Assembly (NCBI GenBank): GCA_003023745.1
Contig: PXYV01000008.1
Coordinates: forward strand, 1-64,000
Reading direction: 5' to 3'
Length of the DNA stretch: 64,000 nucleotides
DNA from: Sulfobacillus acidophilus
GTDB taxonomy: Bacteria > Bacillota > Sulfobacillia > Sulfobacillales > Sulfobacillaceae
Shown here: one piece after another, positions 1 through 9,426 of the stretch
How the letters are laid out: every line of letters starts with the position of its first letter
Position numbering within the stretch: position 1 is the first letter of the stretch
Program-made: the position numbers and the translations under genes
Notes under the pieces: model-generated
Told to the model about the DNA's origin: nothing
Database searches by the model: none
What the model saw: only the letters and a program-made list of their open reading frames with translations

Positions 1-13
1 CCAACAACCCGGC

Positions 14-991
14 GTGACCGTCGTCTTGGTCAATCCGTTGCACACGCACAAGCTCAAAGAAGTCGACGACCACACGCCCTCGAAACACGACGCCAAGGAT
101 GCCGGAATTATTGCCCGGGCGGTCGCCGAAGGGCGGTACCTGCCCTGGACGCCGCGGGAGGGGGTCTGGAGCGAACTGACCACCTTGTCGGTGACGCGGT
201 GCCAGCAGAAGGCGGACGTTGTGCGCTGGCAGAATCGCATTCAGGGATGGCTGGATGTCTATGCCCCGGAATTTCGGCAGGTCTTCAAGGCCTGGAATGG
301 CCTAGCGGCCTTGTGGGTGCTGGACACCGTGCCCTTGCCGGCGGACGTCTTGGCGTATCCCTGCGAGGACTTGGTTGCGGGCTTGCTGGAGGCGTCCCAT
401 CATCGGGTCGGGCGTAAACGGGTGACGGCCTTGGTGACGGCGTATCGCGACTCCATTGGGGTGCCTGGGCACCCGAGTGCGCGCGCCCAGTTAGCCGCGT
501 ACTTGGGGCATTGGCGCGCGGCGTGCGCCGCGCTCGCAGCCACCGAAGCCGCGCAGCAGGAATGGGTGGCCTCAGCGCCCGGAGCGGACGCTTTGCGGGC
601 GATTCCGGGCTTTGGTCCGGTGGTCATTGCGACCCTGTTGGGCGAATTGGGGAATTTAGCGGATTATGCCCATCCTCAGCAGGCGGTACGGATGGCGGGT
701 CTGAACGTGGTGTCCGACAACTCCGGCACGTATCGGGGGAAGACCCATCTGGCCAAGCGGGGGCGGCCGCAAGTCCGTCAGATGTTATATCAGGCCGCGT
801 TGGTGGCCATTGCCCACGAGGGGCCTGCACGGGCGCGCTATCGGGAACTGCGGGAGCGTCTAGCGCCGAAAGCGGCGTTAATCGCGCTGGCCTGTAAACT
901 CTTGCGCATCGCGTGGGCCTGTTTACGGCACCAGGTCCATTACGATGCCGGGCGAGCCTTTTCGCGGTCCACGGCCGCTGCCGCAGCATAA
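14..991 (+). mobile_element. IS110-family transposase (N-terminus cut by window edge)
   Basis: SKHDAKDAGIIARAVAEGRY (DEDD-type domain) and C-terminal IPGFGPVVIATLLGELG...AGLNVVSDNSGTYRGKTHLAKRGRPQVRQMLYQAA (Tnp20 domain with Ser). Confidence 0.9.
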
Positions 992-1294
992 GGCACGGAA
1001 ATATCCCAGGACGTCTGGGACGAGGGAGAGGATTCTCTCCATTCGGGCATGTGTGCGCTCTCTCGTATGGAGCGACATGAGACCCTGCGCGAAAGATTCT
1101 GCTCCCCTCGTCTGCACCAGGGAACGATAGCATCCTGCACAGAGGACGATTCGGGCTCAGACCCTGCAACCACTTGGTAGGCTTCGTGAGGTCGTTCATC
1201 ACGTGTCGACGGTCGCAGAGGTCCCGGGATTGACAAAAAAACTATGAGAACAAGAGGATTTACACAAAAAACTAAGGTAGGAGCATGGGAAATC

Positions 1295-2275
1295 ATGGAG
1301 TATCGCCGTCTAGGACACAGTGGCCTTGAAGTGTCACGCATTTGTCTAGGTTGCATGAGTTTTGGCATTGCTGAACAGGGACACCACCCTTGGGTTCTAG
1401 GCGAGCAGAAGGCCCGCCAGTTCATCCGCCACGCTCTGGATTTGGGCATCAACTTTTTTGATACGGCCAACGTCTATTCGGGCGGCAGCAGCGAAGAAAT
1501 CCTCGGCCGTGCCTTAAAAGATTTTGTGCCGCGCGAGGACGTGGTCATTGCGACCAAGGTAAATGGGCGCATGCGACCGGGCCCTAACGGCGCCGGCCTA
1601 TCCCGCAAAGCCATAATGCATGAGATTGATCAAAGTTTACAGCGGCTAGGCACTGATTATGTCGACTTATATCAAATTCATCGGTGGGATTATTTAACGC
1701 CCGTTGAGGAGACGTTAGAGGCCCTGAATGATGTGGTTAAAGCAGGAAAAGTCCGCTACATTGGAGCCTCGTCAATGCATGCCTGGCAATTCATGAAAGC
1801 CCTGTCGTTGCAGAAACAGTATGGATGGGCTCGCTTTATTTCAATGCAGAACTATGTGAACTTGTTATATCGGGAAGAGGAGCGGGAAATGTTGCCGTTA
1901 TGCCAGGCAGAAGATGTAGGGGTCATACCGTGGAGTCCATTAGCTCGAGGACGACTGGCACGACGATGGGACCAATCAACTGCCCGGTCCGAGACCGACC
2001 AGTTTGCCCAAACGCTCTACCAGACCACCGCGGATCAAGACCGGAAAGTTGTAGACCAAGTGGAATCACTCGCGCGGGCGCGGGGAGTGCCGATGGCACA
2101 AGTTGCGCTGGCGTGGGTTCTGCAGAAATCACCGATAACGGCGGCGATTGTCGGCACCACGAAGTTGCATCATTTGGACGACGCCGTCGCAGCTCTCGCG
2201 CTTCACCTAACCCCCGAGGAAATCCGGCGTGTAGAGTCTCCTTACGTGCCCCACGAGGTTCGCGGTTACGAGTGA
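1295..2275 (+). CDS. Aldo/keto reductase
   Basis: MEYRRLGHSGLEVSRICLGCMSFG; FDTANVYSGGSSEEILGRAL; DYVDLYQIHRWD. Start moved to ATG 1295. Confidence 0.9.
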   Translation: MEYRRLGHSGLEVSRICLGCMSFGIAEQGHHPWVLGEQKARQFIRHALDLGINFFDTANVYSGGSSEEILGRALKDFVPREDVVIATKVNGRMRPGPNGAGLSRKAIMHEIDQSLQRLGTDYVDLYQIHRWDYLTPVEETLEALNDVVKAGKVRYIGASSMHAWQFMKALSLQKQYGWARFISMQNYVNLLYREEEREMLPLCQAEDVGVIPWSPLARGRLARRWDQSTARSETDQFAQTLYQTTADQDRKVVDQVESLARARGVPMAQVALAWVLQKSPITAAIVGTTKLHHLDDAVAALALHLTPEEIRRVESPYVPHEVRGYE

Positions 2276-2782
2276 TGGTACCCAGTAAGGCCATCCGTTG
2301 CCTTGTGATCCAGCCCAGTCTATTTTCGTCCGGTCAATGTATCGACACGGCGCACCGGCGTACATTCCAAATTTAGACTGGGCTGCAGTCCTGAAGAGCT
2401 CCAGGTTGAGGGAGTGAGCATGACATTTTGTGCGCCGGCCGGAGAGGGCTTGCAATAACTATGAGTACTTGCGCCACTTTCGTGTATCGGCCATTTAAGC
2501 CTACATATGCCATTTGCGCGGCGTGCCCACCAGGGCGAGTGGCACCACCCGCACAGGCTCAAGTTCCCCAACCAGCACCCAAAATTCGGTCGCCATTGTG
2601 GTAGACGAACGATTAGCATGCATCTGGCAGGAATAAGGGACAGATGTGTCATGAACTCAGCACACGACTCGCCAAATCGAAACAGTAGTCCGCTGCGAGA
2701 CTTCGACGCCACGAAATGCGCACGACCGAGCTTGCCTGTCGCGATGCATCCCAATCCAGCATGCTGTCGCGGTTCAACGTTC

Positions 2783-3165
2783 TCAATCACCGCTCCGCCT
2801 CGTAACGCCGAGCCAATAATCAGCGGCCATTTGAACCGCATCCCAAGGACTCCCCAACGGCGGCGTATAGCTTAGTCAGCGTCCAAACATCGAGCCACCG
2901 TCCTTTGGTGATACAGCACCGTCGCGAAGAAATCAATCCGTTTTGCTACGGCAGCCTGCCCATGCCCGACCATTTGAGCCCCCAGGAGACGCCCGGTAAT
3001 GCGCACAATGAGTTCGTTCCCGGATAGTTGGCTTTGTGATCCCAAGTCTTCAGTTCAACCGTCGGTGGCTGATAGTCGGCCTGCATGGCCTCGTCGTCGC
3101 GAAGACCGGTGCAGGCAATAGCCCAGTTAAAGACGTTGACCACATGGGTCCCGAACGATCCTTGG
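2783..3165 (-). pseudogene. C-terminal remnant of a CoA-disulfide reductase / NADH oxidase-like flavoprotein
   Basis: Minus-strand SAFQGSFGTHVVNVFNWAIACTGL...NELIVRITGRLLGAQMVGHGQAAVAKRIDFFATVLYH, in-frame stop, then after a frameshift LSYTPPLGSPWDAVQMAADYW. Confidence 0.7.
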
Positions 3166-3449
3166 AAGGCACTCGGTCTGGAGGACCTTTGAATTTATAC
3201 CATGCGTTCACGGTGGAACATGCGCACGGACTTCCCCGCCTTTATCAGGCTAACCCATTGTCCGCACTAAACAAGAGGCGCCCATGGTCCATATTTAGGG
3301 TACCCACAGCCACGAATAACGGCTGGAAAAAGGCGGAACTAGGAGCAGCCGTCTATGGTTCAGAAAAGGCGACCGTTGCTGCCATCACTTGGCGCTTGCC
3401 CGACCTATTCTGTCTGGGAGCACGCTGGCTCGTATTCAGTGTATTGGAG

Positions 3450-4358
3450 TCATGATCCCGCTGCGAGGTCCTTATTGCGTAACTGACTGAGCAAGGTTTG
3501 AGCTGCCTGCGACAACGGGACATCGCGCAAAACAACGAGTCCAGCAGCGCGCAGCGGCATCCCAGGTGTCACTAAAACCTCGTACAGAGTACCGTGCTCC
3601 AATTCGGGTTGAACAAAATCCCGAATAACGCAGGCCACGCCGAATCCACTGCGCGCAAATTCAACTAACAAATCAATGCTGCCTAATTCAATCTCGGGTA
3701 CGACGTCAACCCCTTGGACGCGAAAGAACTCCTCAACTCGACGACGTATGACGCTTCCCTGTTCTAGCAATAGCAACGGATGACGGCTAAGCTCCACCGG
3801 AGCACACGGCCTGTCGCAAAGGCGGCGATAGGCCTGCCCAACGACAAATCCATCGCGGAGGTGAGGGCCTTCATAAACGACAAGGCCGTCGATACTGGGT
3901 AACGGAAGATTGACAACGCCAAAGTCGATGTGACCCGCGCGCAACAGAGACACCGTCTCCTGCGATGTACGATTCGTCACGTGCAAACGGATATGCGGAT
4001 AGGTGCGGTGAAAGACGTCCAACGTCGGCAACAAATAATGGCGACACAAGGTGTCGCTAGCGCCGATGCGAACTTCTCCATAGGCGAGTTGGTGCATTTT
4101 TGCCACGTGCTGCTCGCCTGCTTCAATATGTCGGAAGGCTTCTTTGAGGTGTGCCGCCAAAACTTGTCCTTCGGGCGTTACCCTGACTCCGCGCGCCGTT
4201 CGAATCAGAAGAGTGGTTCCAAGGTCCCGCTCAAGCTTCTTAATCGCTTGACTCACGGCGGGCTGAGACAAAAACAGCCACTCGCTTGCGCGCGTGAAGC
4301 TTCCCGCGCGCACAACGGCGTCAAAGATGCGATACCGGTCTAAAGTTGATTCATTCAC
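3450..4358 (-). CDS. LysR family transcriptional regulator
   Basis: N-terminal HTH FDAVVRAGSFTRASEWLFLSQPAVSQAIKKLERDLGTTLLIRTARGV; GTG start with AGGAGG. Confidence 0.92.
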   Translation of the reverse strand: MNESTLDRYRIFDAVVRAGSFTRASEWLFLSQPAVSQAIKKLERDLGTTLLIRTARGVRVTPEGQVLAAHLKEAFRHIEAGEQHVAKMHQLAYGEVRIGASDTLCRHYLLPTLDVFHRTYPHIRLHVTNRTSQETVSLLRAGHIDFGVVNLPLPSIDGLVVYEGPHLRDGFVVGQAYRRLCDRPCAPVELSRHPLLLLEQGSVIRRRVEEFFRVQGVDVVPEIELGSIDLLVEFARSGFGVACVIRDFVQPELEHGTLYEVLVTPGMPLRAAGLVVLRDVPLSQAAQTLLSQLRNKDLAAGS

Positions 4359-4372
4359 AGTGATTATACCTC

Positions 4373-4382
4373 CTATTAATAG
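4373..4382. promoter_or_regulatory. Perfect palindrome CTATTAATAG in the lysR/purA-like intergenic region, abutting the lysR RBS
   Basis: Sequence read directly; divergent genes start at 4358 (-) and 4455 (+). Confidence 0.4.
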
Positions 4383-4454
4383 AATTCATTGTACTTATAT
4401 CATAGCGTTCAGTATACTCGCCGTGGGTACCGTTTAAAAAGGGGGTACATTCTG

Positions 4455-5738
4455 ATGGGCGTGACGGCCGTCGTTGGAGCCAACTGGGGCGATGAAGGCA
4501 AAGGCAAGATAACTGATTACTTGGCCAGTAGCGCTGATTATGTGGTGCGTTTTCAAGGTGGCAGCAATGCTGGCCACACCATTTTGAATGAATGGGGCAA
4601 ATTCGCCCTTCACCTTCTGCCGTCCGGAATATTCTACCAGCATGTCCAAAACGTGATTGGACCCGGTGTAGCCGTTAACCTCCAAGGCCTCGTTCAGGAA
4701 TTGGACAACCTGGCACGCAAGCGAGTTCCTGCACCCCGGCTTCTCATCGCCGATCGCGCACAAATCGTATTACCTGTCCATGTACTCTTGGATGCAGCCG
4801 AAGAAGAGCGGTTAGGTTTTGAGCAATTTGGCTCGACCCGCTCCGGCATCGCCCCCTTTTATGCTGATAAGGCATTGAAACTCGGCATACAGGTGGCAGA
4901 CCTTGCCAACAAGCCACATTTGCTGACGCGTATCCAGCAAAATCTTGTGTTGAAGAATGTGTTATTGCAGCACGTTTACAATCTTCCTCCCATAGATGCC
5001 GAGGAGCTGACTAACGACTTGTGGAATCACGCTCGCATCATTGCCCCCTACGTGTCTGATGTCTCACTGGTCCTACAACAGGCTTTGCAGCGCAAATCCC
5101 GCATTGTGTTAGAGGGGCAACTAGGGGCACTTCGGGACCCCGACCACGGCATTTATCCGTTCACGACCTCGTCACCCACTCTAGCTGGATTCGCGAGTGT
5201 CGGAGCCGGCACTCCTGCGCACACCATCACACGCATCATCGCGGTCACCAAAGCATATTCCACGTGTGTCGGGGCGGGTCCTTTCGTCACCGAATTGCCT
5301 CCAGAACAAGCTCAGGTCTTGCGTGAACGTGGCGGAGATGCCGGAGAATACGGCGCGACCACTGGTCGTCCTCGCCGGATAGGGTGGTTTGACTGTGTCG
5401 CCACTAAATATGGCGCCGCCATTCAAGGCGCAACCGAGGTGGCTCTCACCAATCTCGATGTCCTCAGTTACTTGAATGAAATACCCATCGCGACGGCATA
5501 CCAAATTGACGGTCAGAACATCACTCACTTTCCCAACACAAGAGCGCTGACCCGTGCCGTGCCCGTTCTTGAAGTCATGCCGGGATGGCGCAGCGACATC
5601 ACGCAGGCCCGCCGATATAGCGAATTGCCGCAAAAAGCCCGCCAATATGTAGAACGACTCGAGACCCTCATCGATATGCCGATTCGGCTCATATCGGTAG
5701 GGCCGCACCGTGAGCAAATATTATATAAAGGATCTTGA
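4455..5738 (+). CDS. Adenylosuccinate synthetase-like protein (divergent PurA paralogue)
   Basis: VVGANWGDEGKGKITDYLA; GSNAGHTI; DHGIYPFTTSSPT; GATTGRPRRIGWFDCVA; several IMP-site positions differ from canonical PurA. Confidence 0.85.
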   Translation: MGVTAVVGANWGDEGKGKITDYLASSADYVVRFQGGSNAGHTILNEWGKFALHLLPSGIFYQHVQNVIGPGVAVNLQGLVQELDNLARKRVPAPRLLIADRAQIVLPVHVLLDAAEEERLGFEQFGSTRSGIAPFYADKALKLGIQVADLANKPHLLTRIQQNLVLKNVLLQHVYNLPPIDAEELTNDLWNHARIIAPYVSDVSLVLQQALQRKSRIVLEGQLGALRDPDHGIYPFTTSSPTLAGFASVGAGTPAHTITRIIAVTKAYSTCVGAGPFVTELPPEQAQVLRERGGDAGEYGATTGRPRRIGWFDCVATKYGAAIQGATEVALTNLDVLSYLNEIPIATAYQIDGQNITHFPNTRALTRAVPVLEVMPGWRSDITQARRYSELPQKARQYVERLETLIDMPIRLISVGPHREQILYKGS

Positions 5739-6231
5739 TGAGTCCTCCCACGCGGCAATGACATCGTTACGCATTGCACCCCGCGCCACCGAACCATGAA
5801 GATGGGGTTCGTTCTCGCATTAACGCAAGCGCGTCCATTTGGCGGGCCTTTCATCGCCTGGGCATCCGCACGGCCCCAGCGCAGTTGCGATAGGACATAG
5901 AGGCATCTGATTCGGCATGCTGTTCGTGGTGTCGTCATATCGGTCGGACACATGGCCGGGCATCCTATGGTGCGGCCGTTAGTCCAAATACCTGTGCAAC
6001 AACGAATCTAACCTGTGCGGCTAATCAGCCGCTCTCCTTCCTGGCCCTGGGTAAACCAACACCTCGGCTCTACGAAACCGCTCAACAGTCATTCCGTTAT
6101 GAAACCACCGTTCTGATGGACTTATCTAAGTCTCATCATAGCTGATGAAATCTGGCCATCTTCGTGCTTCATCATGCCATCGCTTCTTAGGGCTCGCGCC
6201 GACCGTCCACGGGAGGGCACTCCACCAGCGG

Positions 6232-6645
6232 TCACCGAGCATATCTGCCGTTAGGCAGACACGGATGGACAGCCGACCATCGAACTCTCGGCCACCGTGC
6301 GTAAATTGATCGCCACGTTGACATCGCGATCATGCTGCGTACCACAGTTAGGGCACGTCCGCTCTCGCACGGAGAGCGGCGTCTTGGGCATTTTGTATCG
6401 ACAGGAAGAACACGTTTTGCTGCTCGGATACCGTCTTTCTGATCATGGCTCGATACCCGCGCATACACGACGGTCCTGCGATCCGAGTCGGGGCAATGAA
6501 CCTGCTCTCGTCGCAATCGCGCCGGATCATCGCGACGATAGCCCCCGGTGGTCCGTTCATCCGGCAACCGTTTGCCTTCGCGTTCCCATCGCCGCAATGT
6601 GGGCAGGGTAACCCCCAACAAATCGATCGCTTCACGAATCCCCAC
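6232..6645 (-). pseudogene. Truncated IS607-type serine recombinase (TnpA) N-terminus
   Basis: MerR-like HTH MGIREAIDLLGVTLPTLRRWEREGKRLP...GGYRR then RRTVVYARVSSHDQKD (catalytic Ser region), then frame turns to non-homologous sequence. Confidence 0.8.
6251..6394 (-). pseudogene. C-terminal zinc-ribbon/RuvC-III remnant of TnpB
   Basis: Minus-strand KMPKTPLSVRERTCPNCGTQHDRDVNVAINLRTVAESSMVGCPSVSA*, the CPxCG...HDRDxNxAxN signature of TnpB; different frame from the tnpA fragment. Confidence 0.8.
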
Positions 6646-6857
6646 AAGGTTTATGCCAATACCTCACTTATATAATTATGGATACTTATAGACAATCTTT
6701 TGACAAACTGTTAATCCCCGAGGAATTGTGCAGTCATGGAGCAGTGCGGCTTATTCTTCAAGCATGGGCCGGAAATGTTTTAGGGAACACCTGTTTTTTA
6801 CCGATCAAAAGCTGTAAATTGATGGTAGATGGCAAGCCCTAGGAGAATGGACGCGAC

Positions 6858-8150
6858 ATGTTCACATTGAACCCTAGCAATGCCGAATTTGTGGTCGTTG
6901 CTTTTGAAGGACCCGATCCCTACGCCCAAGCCGGAGGGTTAGGCGTCCGCATGGCCGGTCTCACCCGCGCCTTAGCCCATCGCGGTTTTCGTGTGCATTT
7001 CTTTTTTATTGGCGATCCAAACCTACCGGGCGTCGAGTCCGACGGACCGTTAACTTTGTATCGGTGGGGTCAATGGATTAGCCGCTACCATCAAGAAGGC
7101 GTATACGCCGCAGAGATTGAAAAAAAGGTGGACTTAGATAGCTCGTTGCCTTACTTTATTCGTGACCAAATTGCTCGGCCGGCAATTGCCGCGGGCAAAC
7201 AGTTGGTCATTCTCACTGAGGAATGGCAAACCAGCGAAGCCGCTATCATCCTCTCGGACATCCTCCATGAAGCCGGGTTGCGCGATCGAACCGTGATCTT
7301 TTGGAATGCCAATCACAAAATGGGGTGGCATCGCATTAATTTCGCACGGCTTGGCTACATCGCCTCCATTACCACCGTCAGTCAGTTCATGCGACACCTT
7401 TTGCAACAGTATGGTGTCAATCCCATCGTCATTCCCAATGGCATTGACGGCGCTTGGTTTGATGACATCCGCCGGACAGACACCGTCAAACTGCGGCAAT
7501 TGTATTCTCGTCCGCTGTTAGTTAAGGTGGGACGCTTCGATCCGGATAAGCGTTGGATCATGGCCATAGAAGCGCTGGCTCAACTGAAACGTCAAGGATT
7601 GGGGGCCCGCCTCATCATGCGGGGGGGAATGGAACCTCACGGCGGTGAAGTTTTTCACCGCGCACGCCAGTTGGGGCTTGAAGTAGCAGAACTCTATATG
7701 TCGGGATTTCCGACCAAAGACGAAGTGTTGGCGCGTTTAGAGCACGAACACTTTGTTGCGGACATTATTCACTTGCGCCTCTTTGTTCCACGCGACTTGT
7801 TGGCGTTACTCTATCGGGCGGCGGATGCAGTCCTGGTTAATAGCGGATTTGAGCCGTTCGGATTGGTCGGTCTAGAGGTGATGGCATCGGGAGGGGTGGC
7901 GATTACGGGAGGAACCGGCGAGGATTACGCACGGGCTTTTGTCAATTGCCTAGTCGTCGACGACGATAACCCTCGTCACTTAGCTGATCTCGTTCGCTAT
8001 GCCATGAATAATCCCGAAGTGCGCAGCCGCCTCACCCGCGCGGGTCGCGCCACCGCCCGAACATATCACTGGGATCGCGTCCTCGATGAACTCTTGGCCC
8101 AAATCACGCTGGCCTTCCAACGCCAGCATCCTGAGGGAGAGAATTATTAA
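6858..8150 (+). CDS. GT4-family glycosyltransferase (glycogen synthase-like)
   Basis: DPYAQAGGLGVRMAGLTRALAHRGF; KVGRFDPDKRW; VNSGFEPFGLVGLEVMASGG. Confidence 0.85.
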   Translation: MFTLNPSNAEFVVVAFEGPDPYAQAGGLGVRMAGLTRALAHRGFRVHFFFIGDPNLPGVESDGPLTLYRWGQWISRYHQEGVYAAEIEKKVDLDSSLPYFIRDQIARPAIAAGKQLVILTEEWQTSEAAIILSDILHEAGLRDRTVIFWNANHKMGWHRINFARLGYIASITTVSQFMRHLLQQYGVNPIVIPNGIDGAWFDDIRRTDTVKLRQLYSRPLLVKVGRFDPDKRWIMAIEALAQLKRQGLGARLIMRGGMEPHGGEVFHRARQLGLEVAELYMSGFPTKDEVLARLEHEHFVADIIHLRLFVPRDLLALLYRAADAVLVNSGFEPFGLVGLEVMASGGVAITGGTGEDYARAFVNCLVVDDDNPRHLADLVRYAMNNPEVRSRLTRAGRATARTYHWDRVLDELLAQITLAFQRQHPEGENY

Positions 8151-9397
8151 TGGCTTCGTCCGTCGCCTTCTACTTGTTGTTGCATCAACCCTTAAGATTT
8201 CGCATACCATTAGATGCGTCATCCAAGAACATGCCCAACACAGCGAAAGAATGGCAGCGACACCTCTTCGACGACGTGCTCAACGCCCGGTATTTTAAAG
8301 GCATTGCCGAACGATCCTATGTTCCGATGTTGTCACTAATCGAAGAACTCATCGGTCGGGATTTTCATTGCAACTTGGGCTTGTCGTGGACATTTTGGGA
8401 ACAGGCGCAAGCATTTGGAGAGCCTTTGCTCTCCCTTCTAATCCGCGTGTTGCGCCACCCCAATATTGAGATTATCGGCGTCGAACCATACCATAGTCTT
8501 TTACCCCTGATCGATCCGCACATGTTTCAGCGTCGGATGCGTTGGATGCGAGAAAAGATGCAACAGACGTTTCAAAAATCTGTTTGCATTACCGACACCA
8601 CCGAAATGTTCTATTCAGACCAAATATATTGGTCGCTGGCGTTAGCCGGGTTTGATGCGATGCTTGTCGACGGTCGTCCGAATACGGTCGGGGCGCAAGG
8701 ACCGACCGGCATTTATAACGGGCCTGGACCTCTCGCGATTATTCCACGGCACTGGTCTTTATCCGATGACGTAGGCTATCGCTTTTCCAATCGGTCCTGG
8801 GACCGCTATCCGCTCTACGCTCCAGACTACGCCCAGTGGCTGACAGACGCCCCCGGAGCAGTCGCCATGGTAGGCTGGGACTTTGAAACATTTGGTGAAC
8901 ACCATCGAAAGGAAACCGGCATATTTGCCTTCATGCGACAGTTAAAAGAAGAATTGGACGCACGCGCTGTGCCGACGGTACGGCTCAGCACGCGCTTGAA
9001 CGGGCCCCGAGCCGGCATCCTGACACCACCGCTGCGCCCTCTGACTTGGGCCGGAACCGGCGATCTCAACTTCTTCTTGGGCAATCGGCGCCAGTGGGAA
9101 CTCTATCAACACATGCAATCCGTCTATCATAAAGCGCGTTTGACAGAACGCGCCGGGTACATCGATGTGGCCTTGCGGCTCATGCAATCCGATCATCTCC
9201 ACATGTTGCACTGGTATGATGCGCAGGGACCGGAGGCCGATGTCTCGATGTACTTTACGCCCGGCGAGTGGTGGGCTCAAGGCCGCGACGCAATCATTGC
9301 CGGATTAAACCAGGTCTTTGAAGTGTTTTCCCACGGCTTAGATGAACCGCTGTTACAGAGGTTGTCGCCCACAAAAACGCCTCGATCGCATCCTTAG
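8150..9397 (+). CDS. GH57-family glycoside hydrolase (alpha-amylase-like)
   Basis: FHCNLGLSWTFWEQ; ITDTTEMFYSDQIYW; MVGWDFETFGEHHRKETGIFAFM; TAATG stop/start overlap with the upstream gene. Confidence 0.8.
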   Translation: MASSVAFYLLLHQPLRFRIPLDASSKNMPNTAKEWQRHLFDDVLNARYFKGIAERSYVPMLSLIEELIGRDFHCNLGLSWTFWEQAQAFGEPLLSLLIRVLRHPNIEIIGVEPYHSLLPLIDPHMFQRRMRWMREKMQQTFQKSVCITDTTEMFYSDQIYWSLALAGFDAMLVDGRPNTVGAQGPTGIYNGPGPLAIIPRHWSLSDDVGYRFSNRSWDRYPLYAPDYAQWLTDAPGAVAMVGWDFETFGEHHRKETGIFAFMRQLKEELDARAVPTVRLSTRLNGPRAGILTPPLRPLTWAGTGDLNFFLGNRRQWELYQHMQSVYHKARLTERAGYIDVALRLMQSDHLHMLHWYDAQGPEADVSMYFTPGEWWAQGRDAIIAGLNQVFEVFSHGLDEPLLQRLSPTKTPRSHP

Positions 9398-9426
9398 ACC
9401 GACTGTACACCAAGCCGGCCACAAGC

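Noticed and set aside
5525-5953. 142-aa minus-strand ORF past the purA-like gene
   Set aside because: Mostly antisense to the purA-like gene; rest has no recognisable motif.
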